Source of the DNA: Anadara kagoshimensis
Lineage: Eukaryota > Mollusca > Bivalvia > Arcoida > Arcidae
Direction: 5' to 3'
Length of the DNA: 64,000 bases
Assembly (NCBI GenBank): GCA_021292105.1
Contig: CM037860.1
Span: 12,666,698-12,730,697, forward strand
Shown here: piece after piece, positions 12,183 through 24,635 of the stretch
Layout: the number at the start of each line of letters is the position of its first letter
Position numbering within the stretch: the stretch's first letter is position 1
Position numbers and translations under genes: made by a program
Notes under the pieces: model-generated
Databases searched by the model: none
Told to the model about the DNA's origin: nothing
The model's input: only the letters and a program-made list of their open reading frames with translations

Positions 12183-12769
12183 TCAGAGGTAATTATTTCC
12201 AGATATAATTGGTTTTATCGTTCCCGCTGTTGCTGATGACGTGGGTGTGGTTGATGTTGGTTTTTGTTGTATGCGACGTGGCCGTTTTTGTTGAAGTTGT
12301 TCTTTCTTTGCAGACGGAGATGCTTTAGTAGTGATTGACGTTGACTTTGTTTTTGGCGATGTCGGTTTTGTCGTGGGTGCCTTGGTTGTTGTTGTCGTCG
12401 TCGTGGCCGTCGTCGTCGTCGTTGTTGTTGTGGTTGTTGTTGGTTTGACAGCTTGTATTGTTGTTGCCACGTTTACGTTTTGCTCTATCCATGGGTTATT
12501 TTTTATGTACGTTTCACAATGTAATCCGACGTAGAATTCGTTACATTCACACGTAAACCCACATTCCTTGTTAACACATTTTCCATTCTTACAAGGCGAA
12601 AACGCTGAACAAAAGTACATATTTTACCTTTATCCTTGCTGTTATCACCATTTGTTGGCGTCAAAGTCTGTTTGAAAGGAGGCCAAAAACTATTAGCATC
12701 CAGACCCATAACATTAAAAAACAGCGCAATGCCTAAATAAATAAACACCAACTGTTTATCGGACGCCAT
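12183..12769 (-). CDS. Secreted EGF-like, Thr-rich protein (one frameshift)
   Basis: The ATG at 12769 opens a frame with a hydrophobic signal peptide (LVFIYLGIALFFNVMG, about residues 7-22). About 50 residues in, the frame must shift by one base near 12615-12622. It then encodes one EGF-like domain with six main cysteines (YFC, SPC, GKC, FTC, EC, LHC) plus one extra Cys. A long Thr run and a Lys/Arg/Gln/Pro-rich tail follow, ending at TGA (12183). Total is about 195 aa in one exon. The first EGF Cys lies downstream of the shift in the second frame, so both halves belong together. The shift sits at an A4 run where A5 would keep frame, so it may be an assembly error or a real lesion. Function is unknown; extracellular, mucin-like or shell-matrix-like roles are guesses. 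Confidence 0.6.
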
Positions 12770-12991
12770 GTCTGTTTTAGTAGCAAGTAACTAAATATGT
12801 CAAAAACGCTAACTTGTTTATATGTTTCCCGTTCAGTTAGAATAATAAATAAAATCCAAAATATATGTAAATAAAGATCACTGTTTCCACCAAATTTGAA
12901 AATATTACTCGTTGTTTTTCTGATTGAATGGTACTAATTGTTTGATCAGTGTATATGTAAATTATGAGGTTGAGTCGAGTGGCGAGTCAGA

Positions 12992-13000
12992 CTTTATATA
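12992..13000 (-). promoter_or_regulatory. TATA box upstream of the EGF/Thr-rich gene
   Basis: The minus strand reads TATATAAAG, a good TATA-box match, about 225 bases before the ATG at 12769. No other core element was assigned. Confidence 0.45.
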
Positions 13001-13990
13001 GATGTATAGTACTTGACAGTCATCATAAAGAAAGATATGTCCTCGGGCTACTAACAAATGCCTGAACAATCATCCGTTAGTTAAAACAGTTATTGTAAAC
13101 GTGTGTTATACCGTATATATATCTCAGCTTTATGAAGTATAACGGATTAACGTAACTACCGACCGTTTTTACTGGTTAATACTCAATACTATGACGTAGA
13201 TAGACTAGCAGATTCTATGATTTTTGACGGAGTCGCAATATGGCACCGGAAAAAATTAAAAGACAATCTGTCCAGCTGTTTGGTTATTTTCAAGTCGTAA
13301 TTATTGACACTTTTTAACAATCTACATTGTATTTTTTTTGTATAAATTATTTCAAAATGTCCATCTGTCCCTATTACAACTGAAACGGGCACCTGAATAA
13401 CTTGAATAAGCTTATCATTGATTGGTGCATCTGGCATAAAGTTACTACAGCGAATGTGGTTCGATTTAGTTTACCGTAAATGTAATGTCCTTTTTTTATT
13501 CTAGAAATTATTAAACGTGAGAAACAACCATTATGGAAACCTTCTCAACTTTTATCATTTATTTTCTCTAACAATTAAGATTTTAATTTTTAAAATACAT
13601 TCATATAAAAAATATATACAAGTGCAATTTCAACTTTGTTGTATTTTTTCAACCGTTTTCTCTTCTTTGATCACATGATGTATACAGACCGGCGACCAGG
13701 ACGCCCTCCGGTTACAACCTAGTATTGACCATCAATATAAAACGTAACCGTTTTGATTGTTTTTTACGTAACTCTGATGTAGACCCTGTCTATACACTGT
13801 GTAACAGTTGATGTAAACTGATATACGGACGAATCAGAATGTCATTAAGTTCAGGTAAAACAACAAGAAAGGTTTGTCAAACACCTTATCCGTCAATATA
13901 AACAAATAATGGATTGATTTTATTTGGTTGTAATTGACGTCATGAAAATAGTTCATACGTCATCCGGCGGTCTGTAGGGTTAAGTCGGCG
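13001..13990. other. Intergenic stretch, nothing certain
   Basis: An 82-codon minus-strand open frame (13189-13437) lacks recognised motifs or splice context and is not called as a gene. Confidence 0.4.
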
Positions 13991-14003
13991 GGCTTAAAGG
14001 GTT

Positions 14004-14007
<4 letters not shown>

Positions 14008-14049
<42 letters not shown>

Positions 14050-14122
14050 GAACAATACATTCACATATTTTGCCTATGTAAGCTTTAAATTTTATTTATT
14101 TTATTTTTTATTTATTTATTTT

Positions 14123-14157
<35 letters not shown>

Positions 14158-14185
14158 TTTTATTTATTTTATTTTATTTTTTTGG
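14008..14185. repeat. (TC)n and (TTTA)n microsatellites
   Basis: A TC run spans about 14008-14046. A TTTA-type run follows at about 14092-14185, interrupted by TTTTA units. Confidence 0.9.
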
Positions 14186-14509
14186 TCACATCCTTTTACC
14201 ATTTTGCACTTTTAATTTTGTTTGTTCGGATTTAGTCCATGACGTTTTAGATCCTCTTTTATTTAACCAGATTTTTAAATTCATACAACGCATGTAATAT
14301 TTCCCATGAGTGAGCCAGTCTTCGATTTTCTTCCCAATCTTCTGTAGATAGAATGTCAGCTACATATACATGTATATAAGGAATCGACCATCAATTTGTC
14401 TTATTTGTTCTTTTATTGTTTCATGCTCTTGGTTGTATTGACTTTTGTCAAGTAAATGTCACCTACAAATTACTCCCCTTAGTTCATCTTTCCATTCATT
14501 CTCAATTTC

Positions 14510-14680
14510 GATTTTACACGTGGCGGGTGTAGCTAAGAGGTGCTTGCACTTCTGGAGCACCCGTTCTCACTTCCCTGGTGGAATTTTATGTGCTTAAATT
14601 AATTTGCTAGTTTTCAAAGGTTTTATTTTGTTTTTGGATTGTAATTTGGATATAGACCGGTATGCTTGTATTGAGATTTC
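14510..14680 (-). repeat. R1 repeat, reverse copy
   Basis: This is the reverse complement of R1: GTGTAGCTAAGAGGTGCTT, GAGCACCCGTTCTCACTTC, then TAGTTTTCAAAGG. Confidence 0.65.
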
Positions 14681-15087
14681 TTAAGAATTTATCTTTCTGT
14701 TTTATATTTCAAATTAGTGTCCAGAATATGAACCAGGTAGGAGAGTGACAAGATTCTACCAAATTATGGGGGCGATATAATGTAATTTATGTATATATGA
14801 TAATCACTCTACATATGTTTAAAACTTTTATTAATTAGTATTTAAATGAACATCTGTGCTTCCTTGTATATGGAGTTGTATAATTAATGTCGGTCATTGG
14901 GACCTTATAACGACAAATAAAATTAATAATGTGTTCTGAGGTTGACGGATCTATTTAATTAAACTTGAACTATATATTTTCTTAGTAATTTCATTGTGCC
15001 ACTTTGATAATAAGGTTAAGGATTAATTCATTAACAAATAGAAGGTTAACTATTGTTTGACTCAGGGGTAGCATTCAAGTTAACATG

Positions 15088-15862
15088 CACAAACTGGTAT
15101 CAAGACGATGTGTATCGAGGCCAATTCGTACCCATAAGACATCTCATACCCAAGACAACTCGTATGTACAGGCCAACTCGTACCAATGCGTATTTTACAT
15201 AAAGAAAACTCATACCAAAGACATGTACAACCCGTACCCATGCGTATTCTACATCAAGACAACTTGTATCAAGGTCAAATAGGACTCATACGCATTCTAC
15301 ACCAAGGCAACCCGTATCCGATGGCAGGTCAAATTGTGCCCATGCGTATTCTACATCAAGACAACTCGTTCCTAACCCGACACAACTCGCGATCGTACCC
15401 AAGAAAACAAATTAAGAAAATTAACAGACTTTTTTTACAGAATTTTTTAACAGAATTTTTAAAATCTGACATGTACATGCATATAGATTTTTTACCCTTA
15501 AAATAATTTTATTTAATTATTAGGTATTGCTAGAAAATGTTTTGATTAAAAAATATTTCATATTTTATTAGCTTTTAACATCTCGTCTTATTCAAAAAAA
15601 CAAGAAAATTTACGAATATTTTTGGTAATCCAAATGAAAAACAAAGCTTTGTTATCATATATCTCGGAGACTATGAACTGGTAGTAATCTTTTGACCTAT
15701 AATTGATCGGATGGAACTTTACGTCATAGTCGAGATTATTTCAATTTTCTTAAAATTGTTTTCTTGGGTACGAGTTGTTTCAGGTTTGGAACGATTTGAC
15801 TTGGTGCGAGATGTCTTGGTATGGGTACGAGTTGTCTATCAATCCACAAACTGATACCTCTT
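15088..15862. repeat. Fold-back repeat with CAACTCGTACCC units
   Basis: The left part (15088-15405) is built from degenerate units around ACAACTCGTACCC and ATGCGTATTCTACATCAAG. The right part (about 15770-15862) carries the same motif reversed (GGGTACGAGTTGT twice). It ends CAAACTGATACC, the reverse complement of a sequence like the left start (AACTGGTATC). The two parts could form one inverted-repeat element. Confidence 0.6.
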
Positions 15863-16072
15863 TGTACACTTGGCAATTACATGCACATGTTCTCTACATA
15901 AAATGCATCCATTGAATTCGTGTCGGAATCAAAGAACTGATTATAACCGAGTTTTTTTAAAATTTAAAGCTATCCTCTAAATACATTCTTGGTCCGACTG
16001 AGAAAGACATTTCTACGATTTTTTAAATTTGATATACATGCTTGATCTTTATTTTTTAATTTACAAAAAGAC

Positions 16073-16075
<3 letters not shown>

Positions 16076-16120
<45 letters not shown>
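16076..16120. repeat. (TC)n microsatellite
   Basis: An uninterrupted TC dinucleotide run. Confidence 0.95.
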
Positions 16121-16122
<2 letters not shown>

Positions 16123-16328
16123 GAGGACAATATTCAATTGGTCTTTATTGCCTTTAAAACATGCATTACATTTATAGCCACAATATACATGTATATAAAA
16201 CATAATTTTAACAATCAATCAGAATTCAGAAACACGGAAAACTATAATCGTTTTCCTTCTTATATTAAAACCAAAGTGCGTCATAGTATAGAATTGCTCA
16301 TTTTGAATCGACGACGCAGTTATATCTA

Positions 16329-17444
16329 CAGTACAGACCTGTCAAAGTTTAATACCGAGCTAACTAACTGGTACCGAGTCGACAAATGGCCTCAACCTCT
16401 CCGACGGTTAGCAATATCTTGACAACTTTTCGATCTACAAATAATCTCAACCCCTCCGACGGTTAGCAATATCTTGACAACTTTTTGATCTACAAATAGT
16501 CTCAACCCCTCAACGGTTAGCAATATCTTGACAACTTTCCGATCTACAAATAGTCTCAACCCCTCCGACGGTTAACAATATCTTGACAACTTTTTGATCT
16601 ACAAATAGTCTCAACCCCTCCGACGGTTAGCAATATCTTGACAACTTTTCGATCTACAAATAGTCTCAACCCCCTCCAACGGTTAGCAATATCTTGACAA
16701 CTTTTCGATCTACAAATAGTCTCAACCCCTCCGACGGTTAGCAATATCTTGACAACTTTTTGATCTACAAATAGTCTCAACCCCTCCGACGGTTAGCAAT
16801 ATCTTGACAACTTTTCGATCTACAAATAGTCTCAACCTCTCCGACGGTTAGCAATATCTTGACAACTTTTCGATCTACAAATAGTCTCAACCCCTCCGAC
16901 GGTTAGCAATAACTTGACAACTTTTCGATCTACAAATAGTCTCAACCTCTCCGACGGTTAGCAATATCTTGACAACTTTTCGATCTACAAATAGTCTTAA
17001 CCTCTCCGACGGTTAGCAATATCTTGACAACTTTTCGATCTACAAATAGTCTTAACCCCTCGACGGTTAGCAATATCTTGACAACTTTTCGATCTACAAA
17101 TAGTCTTAACCCCTCGACGGTTAGCAATATGCAATATCTTGACAACTTTTCGATCTACAAATGGTCTTAACCCCTCGACGGTTAGCAATATCTTGACAAC
17201 TTTTCGATCGACAAATAGTCTCAACCCCTCCGACGGTTAGCAATATCTTGACAACTTTTCGATCTACAAATGGTCTTAACCCCTCAACGGTTAGCAATAT
17301 CTTGACAACTTTTCGATCGACAAATAGTCTCGACCCCTCCGACGGTTAGCAATATCTTGACAACTTGTCGGCCACTTGATATTTCGACGGCCGATTTCGA
17401 CTCTTTCGTCAGCTCACTGTTAAACTTTCGACAGGTCTGTACTG
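16329..17444. mobile_element. TIR element enclosing a 55-bp minisatellite
   Basis: The left terminus CAGTACAGACCTGTCAAAG and the right terminus CTTTCGACAGGTCTGTACTG are inverted repeats, each flanked by TA. Between them lie about 18 head-to-tail copies of a 55-bp unit containing CCGACGGTTAGCAATATC and TTGACAACTTTTCGATC. Unit lengths vary by 1-2 bases, and one copy has an internal GCAATAT duplication. The same termini bound a roughly 200-bp element without this array at 8.3 kb and 33.1 kb. The array therefore looks like expansion of an internal segment of a Tc1/mariner-like MITE. Open frames across the array are artefacts of the period. Confidence 0.85.
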
Positions 17445-17854
17445 TAAAAGATATATTTATTTGAAGAGTTATATCTATATATTTAATTGAGAGTAATTAA
17501 AAGAAACATCAACAAATTTAAAATCTATATATAAAAAAATGTATTTTAGAAAGATAGTTGGATCATCGATGTTTTTAATAAAACTATGGGCTCTTGACGA
17601 ACGACTTGTATTAATCACAATGACATTTGCTCTAAGTTTAGTCCAAATCCATCCACAGATGTCAAAGATAGGGAGTTAATTAAGACGATTGTACACGGAT
17701 AGACAGACAGGCATATTGACGGAAAGACAAACCTGTTGATTCCTGTATATCCTTCCCTCACACTAAGTTTGCGGGGGTATAATAAAGAACCACCCTCTTT
17801 TGATTGTCCGACCCAAGTTTCAAATTACCATAAGTTCTTAAATAATGTTATATT

Positions 17855-18465
17855 TGACTTAAATTTAGCAAAGTTTAGCATCTCTATTAAAATTAAAAAC
17901 AAACAATTTTATAACATGTTATAAAGCTTGATGTGATCTTCGAAATGACACATAAAAATCCTGAATTTCAGTTAAAAAAACAACAACAAATAATTAGATA
18001 TTTATTTAAATAAATAAGCAGTTAGGCACACAATTCAACAAAATCATAAATTCAAAAGGCGTTATTTATGCTATTAATCACATACATGTATTATCAATGA
18101 AAATTAAATATATCACGCCCAAAATAACGATGATACACCTCTAACCATGAGAACAACAATAAAAATTGAGGGAATATTGTGAGTCAGAAAAATATAATGT
18201 AAATCACAAAAAAAAGAACTACACAAAAATAACACCTCTAGAAACCGCTAACAAGAAAACACCCACGAGGTTATAAATCAAAAATTACAATACTTGTCAT
18301 AATAGTTTGACAAATTGTATCAATCAATCTCAGATCGTTAGTGGTTTTTCAATCAAAAATAAAACAATGAGCATTCCTCATAACACCTCTTGCCTATTTT
18401 GTCATTGATAATGCAATCGGGTCCATTTCTACCACTTAAATGGCTCAGTGGTAGATCGTCGAGAC
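17855..18465. repeat. Local duplication, left copy
   Basis: A roughly 500-600-bp segment is repeated in the same orientation at 18765-19285. Shared blocks include ATCACGCCCAAAATA, ACCGCTAACAAGAAAACACC, CAGATCGTTAGTGGTTTTTC and GCATTCCTCATAACACCTCT. A degenerate tRNA-like head (AATGGCTCAGTGGTAGATCG) sits at its right end. Confidence 0.8.
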
Positions 18466-18479
18466 CTAATAATTTATTA

Positions 18480-18764
18480 CCTAATACTTATTATACACCT
18501 CGCTTAAAAAGTGGGGGTATATAGTGATGGGGTGTCCGTCAGTGTGTCCGTCCGTCCTTCCGTTACACCTTAGGGTACCTATCTCTTATCCGAAACTCCT
18601 CCTAAACCCTTCAATGGATTTTCATGAAACTTTCACACAATCTTTGTGATATAATTTAGATGTGCACCTCCTATTTAAAAAATTGATCTGATGGATATTT
18701 TTTTATGTGGGGGAACGGGGGGGGGGGTATTTTTGTGAGCTTGTGGCTCACAGTTTTTCTAGTT
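18480..18764 (+). repeat. GTCCGTCCGTCC-type interspersed repeat
   Basis: It begins ACACCTCGCTTAAAAAGTGG, passes through GTCCGTCCGTCCTTCCG and TTTCATGAAACTTTCACAC, and ends GAGCTTGTGGCTCACAG. It looks like an interspersed repeat inserted between the two duplicated segments. Confidence 0.5.
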
Positions 18765-19285
18765 TTTACTTAAATTTAGCAATTTCTTTTTGAAACTAAG
18801 AATAAACATTTTATAACATATTATAGCTTGAAGTTAACTTCTAAACGACATCTAAAATGTGTTAATATCTTAAAAATTAACAAGTTATGATGTTAAAAAG
18901 GCAATAATTATGCTATAATTGAATATTAAATATCACGCCCAAAATACCTCTAACCAAGAGAACAATAATAAAAATTGTTGGAGTATTGTGACTCAAAAAT
19001 TACAATGTAAATCACAAAAAAAAAGAACTACACACAAAAATATCACCTCTAGAACCGCTAACAAGAAAACACCCACAAGGTTATAAATCAAAAGTTGTCA
19101 TAATAGTTTGACACATTATATCATTCAATATCAGATCGTTAGTGGTTTTTCAATCAAAAATATTTTAAAAAATGTGCATTCCTCATAACACCTCTAGATC
19201 TTGTCTATTTTGTCATTAATGATGCAATCCGGTCCATTTCACCCACCTAAATGGCTCCGTGATAGAGCGTCCGCCTCCAGAGTGG
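18765..19285. repeat. Local duplication, right copy
   Basis: Second copy of the 17.9-18.5 kb segment, with scattered substitutions and small indels. It also ends in a tRNA-like head (AATGGCTCCGTGATAGAGCG), so the duplicated unit may itself include a SINE. Confidence 0.8.
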
Positions 19286-20945
19286 GAGGGTGAGGGTTGG
19301 TTCATACATAAGACATAAAATTTGAGATATTGCTTCCTTGCTTCAGTATTAAGACAACAGAGTACTGACTGGTTCATTCTGTGTCAGAATAATGTCGCTT
19401 GGCTGAGGCGTACTGACTCTGTGAGTTAGCACCATAAAGTCGCCCCGAGTACAATAGTACCATAAAATAGACTCGCACATCTCACGAATACATGAACTTG
19501 TTCTTAGATTAATCCGTAGAGATTGATAAACTTGCTTTCGTCGCGAATAGTTGGAAAATTGCTGATGCGATGTAAAACAACATTACAACCAACCAACAAT
19601 CCGGCCATGTCTGTCTTGTGTATTTTGGAAATTGAGTCTCACGTTTCAATGAACGTCTACTATATCTTCTAAAAAATTCAAGTTCTTCATCATTTCAAGG
19701 CAGTCGGTTCACTTGAGTTTTTAAGTCACATACTGACATTATAGAAAAAAGTTCAACAATCTTTAACTGTTTAGATACCAAAATCCCATGAAAACTGTAA
19801 AATGGACTTCTAATATTAGTTTAAGCGTACAAATATGAATAATTCAAGAGGAAAACAATCTATATTTAGAGAAATCTATCAGTCGTGTTGATTAAAAAAT
19901 ATTAAGGGTGTCGGGCGACCTTAGAACCTAAGTACTAATAAATTTACCATGTGTCTACATGTATAATGTTTGTCCAAAGAAGCAGCAAAACATGTTCGCA
20001 TTTATTTGCAAAAAAATGCGTTGCATTGTTTCCTTTTCATCCCCCACTAAACCATATTAATTACTATAAAATCCCCGTTTTCCAGAGATTGTAGCCAAAT
20101 TTAACCAATAAAAATTTTAAAAAAATTCAATAGGCATCATTTTATTAGAAAGTGACCACGGCTTATGTAAAATGCCAGTCTCTGCTCAAAATCATATGAA
20201 TATGGCTTAAAATTGCACAGTGAAATAATCAAGGAAACTTCTATGATTTTTTTCAAAAAAATCACTACACATGTATGATTTAGTTGAGGGTGTTAATTAC
20301 AAACAAAGGGAACTCTTAATGATATTTGCTTTATTCATCTGAGTTTTTGAGATTTGGTGTAAATTACAGTTATTTTGCGGCAATCTTTATGTATTACATT
20401 GTTTCTCAATTGTAATTGACTAAATATTTAAATAGGTATAATGTTGTTTAAAACTTCACATTTTGATTTATAACCAGGAAATACGAAAAATGTAATATAA
20501 ACATAAACATTTTAATAAACACGAATTTATAAAAAAGCACTATCGTAATAAACAAAGTGCGTCTATAACAACAGGTGTTTGAATCTATCGCGCTTTAATA
20601 GAAAAGTTTTTACCTGCTTGCTTTGTTAAGCTAGTAACGTCTATTACCCTACCTCTGACTAAATTCTATGATACATACGAATAACGAAACGAATCAGCTA
20701 GCAACGGTGCATAGTAATTATATTACTACACACAACAAATATGTTGTCTATCAAAAACTCCAAAGTTTTGTTGATGTTAAGTATATTTTATATAATTGCA
20801 TTATCATCGGCCTCTTGCCAATAACGCGAAAAAAGGAAATTAATGAAGCAAATTGAACCGCAAGTTCTCGTGAAAATTAACTGACGCGAAAATTTTCCAA
20901 TGTACATTTCTTGCGTCCAGATTTAGCGTATTTCATGCGTCGACC
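19286..20945. other. Intergenic stretch, no gene seen
   Basis: No supported gene. Ordinary AT-rich sequence without recognisable element ends. Confidence 0.45.
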
Positions 20946-20971
20946 AGAAAGCAGGACTAATAGCACAGTGT

Positions 20972-21020
20972 ATGAACGGAACTGTACGCAAAAAGGTAGC
21001 TACTGTTCGGCGAAGCGAGA
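20972..21020 (+). repeat. 49-bp block, inverted partner at 30.1 kb
   Basis: The block ATGAACGGAACTGTACGC, AAAAAGGTAGCTACTGTTCG and the following GAAGCGAGA recurs in reverse complement at 30091-30139 with one mismatch. Confidence 0.8.
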
Positions 21021-21612
21021 GACAATGAGGTCAACGAGTAAATTGTTTCTTATTTTCTTGTTGCGTACATAACAGCTCGAAATCAAATACGGTAAATAAG
21101 CAGTTGTTCTCTATCTTCTTCTTGGGCGTATTTGTATGTTTTAGAATCTCAAAATAAATTAAATATTCCATTAAAACAGTCATGAACACGTATTTGAGCA
21201 ACGCTGGACCCATCTAAAATGTAGATTTATGCTCATTTAATCGAAAATATCCGAGAATTTTTAAATACATGATGAAAACAAACCTTTTTTCAATCAGTCT
21301 ATATAGTTACAAAATCTACTTTGGCACAGAAACATTCAAATATTGATTCAAACGACATGACTGACAAGATGTTACTGTACCGGTAGTTTATATTTTGTCT
21401 GTACCGGTAGTGAAGTTTTAGTAAAAGAAACACTGTACCGGTAGTTTTTATTGTGATACTTAAACTGCAGTCTTTCTGGGATACTGGGGAAATATCTCTT
21501 TTTCCAGTCAGAGATTTTTAGTACTTTTATGCTTATTATGCTACCATATGATTTTATCTAATTAGTTGTATAAGTATTATGGTAATACAGCCACCACTTC
21601 CTTTTAAACATA

Positions 21613-21960
21613 CCCCCTGCGGTAGCTTAGTTGGTAGAGTGCTCGCTCCGTAAGTGGGAGGTCGTTGCTTCGAACCCCGACCAGGTCTGACCATAAAATT
21701 GGAAGTGGGAAGTGACTGGGTTTTTTTCGCCAAGCACTCGGCATTACGAAATGAAAGTCACGGTTCTTTCGGATGGGAACTTAAAATAAACGAGGTGCCG
21801 TGTCATGGTAGGCTTGGCGCGATAAAGAACCCTGCTGTAAATTGTCATCAGTGCAACGCGCAGACAAAATTTATGCACCTTCACCTATAGCTAGAGATTT
21901 CTTGATATAAGTGAAATATTCATGACTGGGACGTAGAACACATTTACTCAACTCAACTCC
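21613..21960 (+). mobile_element. tRNA-derived SINE, full copy with head
   Basis: The head has an A box (GTAGCTTAGTTGGTAGAGTG) and a B-box-like CTTCGAACCCCGACC. The body matches the 6.7-kb copy: GCCAAGCACTCGGCATTACG, AAAATAAACGAGGTGCCG and the terminal ACTCAACTCAACTCC. Confidence 0.85.
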
Positions 21961-22248
21961 TCTTAACTTGTGATATTGCTTTGGCCAAAAAAGATTGTCG
22001 TAAAATAAAATACTTTCATGCGTTTCTTTCCTTTTTCGTTGTTCTCCTCCGTGTGGACTTAGGTCTTTCCTTTTTTCCCTCTAACTCCCACCCTAGTGTT
22101 GTCTTTCAGTCATTTGTTCCCTCTTTCGTTAGTATGTGTCCGAGTCAGTTCCACTTTCTTCTCCTTAACTAATAGCTTATGTTGTTAAGTCTAGCTGTTT
22201 TCAATATTTTTTTCACTAGGTATTTTCTGTTGCCATCTTATTCTTAGT

Positions 22249-22300
22249 GTCATATACCATTTTTTGAATTTAATCATAAAATACATCCAAAAAATGGTAT
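22249..22300. repeat. Mini-palindrome, TGTCATATACCA type
   Basis: The left arm starts TGTCATATACCATTTTTTG and the right arm ends CCAAAAAATGGTATA. The spacer AATTTAATCATAAAATACAT is shared with the 51.5-kb copy. Confidence 0.75.
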
Positions 22301-22365
22301 AACCAGCTTACGTTTAATATTATTTCTATATTATAGCTATCACCCCCTCAGTTCTTGCAATATGG

Positions 22366-22530
22366 AAAGGACTACGTATGATAAGGAGGTCAAAATGGCT
22401 CTTGTAGCAGAAATACAATTTTTGGTATATTAATGCATGAATATATGACATATTTGAAAATAGAGGTCATTTGCCTGTCTGACCTCTATAATGACCTTGA
22501 ATTGGGGGTCAAAGGTCATAAGGGTCAATC
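22366..22530 (+). repeat. Inverted repeat arm, partner at 29.3-29.46 kb
   Basis: The 34-bp block that begins AAAGGACTACGTATGATAAG matches the reverse complement of 29425-29458 with one mismatch. Further inside, GGTCAAAGGTCA and GACCTTGA-type blocks also recur inverted at 29308-29358. Confidence 0.7.
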
Positions 22531-24533
22531 AACTATTTTCTGTTGTTTCCTGCGTATTAATGCATTTTAATTAATTTTTGCAGAGATTTATGATGTGTAA
22601 CATTATTTTCCAGTTAAAATAAAAGCATGTGTATAAACAATACGAAATGTCTTGCCGAAATATTGATCTCAACTGGTTTTTTTCTGGATTTTTAAAATGA
22701 AGAGTGAAAAAAATGTTATATGACTACATAATATTTTAGTTGTTTAGTAAATATGACACATCTCTATTTGAATTTGAGTTAGAAATGTGAAATTGATAAT
22801 ATAAATCAATTATATGAAACAAAATTTGCACCATTTAATGAGAAGACTTGTGAACTAATGATAATTACGGAAAGGGGGATAACTCATTCAGTGTAAACAG
22901 AACACCAATACCAATCAAAAAATCATGTTACTACCTTTTTAACATATTTTACCAGATTTTTTTTTCACTTGAAACAGACACCAATTTTCTAGACTTTCTG
23001 TTGCAAAACTTACATTTTGTATTACTCCCAAATCTGCAGAATATGGGAAGCCTTATGCTATTTGGGCTACCTATAAGAAACGTTTTGTCGTTACTCTCAT
23101 CTGCCTCTTGATTGAATTTGTTTGTTCTTTTTCATAATAAAATTAAATTCTGCATCAGTTACAGATAAAGTCATTCCTAGTAAATTGTTTGTCAATATTT
23201 TGCTGAAAATACCTGCAGAATGCCTTGGTATTTGTACTAAATCTTCTTGTTTTAGATTTTAGACATTTTTTTAACAAACACAGCATCTATACCCGTTAGT
23301 AGGTTGAAAGTGAGCACAAATACTGATATTTTGGATTATTCTAAATGCTAGTGAAATGTATGTCTGGATGCAATAAAGATTTGGGGGGGGGGAGTGGATG
23401 AATGTTGTTTAGCTTGATTTTCACAATTCTATAAAAAATCAATATATGAACACCTGCAGAGGAAGTGTCAAAATGAAATTGACATGCTGTCAATTTCAAA
23501 CTTAAAAGTGCACAATATTTTATCAGTACACACATTTAAAAAGACAGAAATAAGTAAAATAATGTATAATATTTGTAACGGTAATAATTAAATTAACTTT
23601 TACTGTATACATGTGATCTATCTAATATGTACCATCTGACAGAATTATCTCCCTTTGTGAAATTTACAAGTTGGTTGTTTAAAATTGGAAAGTTCGACCC
23701 CGGTTCATGCATTAACCACTGTGAATTTTTGCACAAAAATTTTCATATACATATCCTTTTGATTTGGGCCTAAATTTTGTTGGTTAAAGCTTGAACTCAT
23801 ATCTAATTTTTGAAAAGATATAGAAAATTAGATGTTTTTCCACAAATTGTATGCACAATTGGAACCCTAAAAGGTATTGTAAGGCATATAATGTTAAAAC
23901 AATGTTTCTTTCACAAGTTTACTACCTTTTATTAATTATTTTAAATTGAATAATGGCAAAATAAGGATTAAAAACCAGATTTTTAGCTATAATTCTAGTC
24001 TGTTGTGGTGCTGATAAAACAACAGCATTGTACATTAATGTGTTCTGAATATTTATTTTTGCAATATTCTATATAGAAATCATATATAAGCCATATTCTG
24101 AGAAAACTTTATGGCTTTATTTTCAATAAAATGGCACACTACCTGTCACAGGAAGACTATTTTATGAAATCTAACAAAATTCTTGATTAATTATCTCCCC
24201 TTGTTTGTTTACCAAATCCAGATTTTGTGATCCAGATTTTGTCAAAGTTCTAAGTGTGTTTTCATTTTCAATGGTGACTTTATTTTGTTACCGCTTGATG
24301 CAATTACACGTCATATTTTGCAGTTCAATGACCGTCGATGTCTTTTATATCAAGAAAACGTGTAACAAAAATCATTTTATGCAAATTAGCATACTACAAT
24401 TTCTCAAAACAGGCCAAAATGTGCAGAAAAACACAAGTGACTAATAAAACAATTAAATTCGCTTCGGTTTACAACCAAACAAATGTCACTTAGACCATAC
24501 CTTTTAAATAACATGTGTATTTTCAAGCTTGGT
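22531..24533. other. Stretch between inverted arm and LINE, no gene
   Basis: About 2 kb with no supported gene. It carries several TTATCTCCC(C/T)TT motifs (near 22870 reversed, 23645 and 24190). It may be the interior of whatever element owns the inverted arms. Confidence 0.4.
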
Positions 24534-24635
24534 TATGGTATATATATATAATCTTTATTGCAAAAAGCTATATGTAGCTTGTAGCACAAAACGAAATATT
24601 TTACAATGATAGCGGTAGAATACAATAACATAATA

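Noticed and set aside
12597..12621. 23-base micro-intron (GT...AG) in the EGF gene
   Set aside because: It is shorter than known animal introns and would remove the first EGF cysteine; a one-base frameshift explains the data better.
13189..13437. 82-codon minus-strand open frame
   Set aside because: No recognised motif, splice partner or promoter relation; probably chance.
16556..17224. Overlapping minus-strand open frames with repeated RLFVDRKVVKILLTV peptide
   Set aside because: They arise only because the 55-bp minisatellite is open in those frames; there is no start context, splice signal or varied composition.
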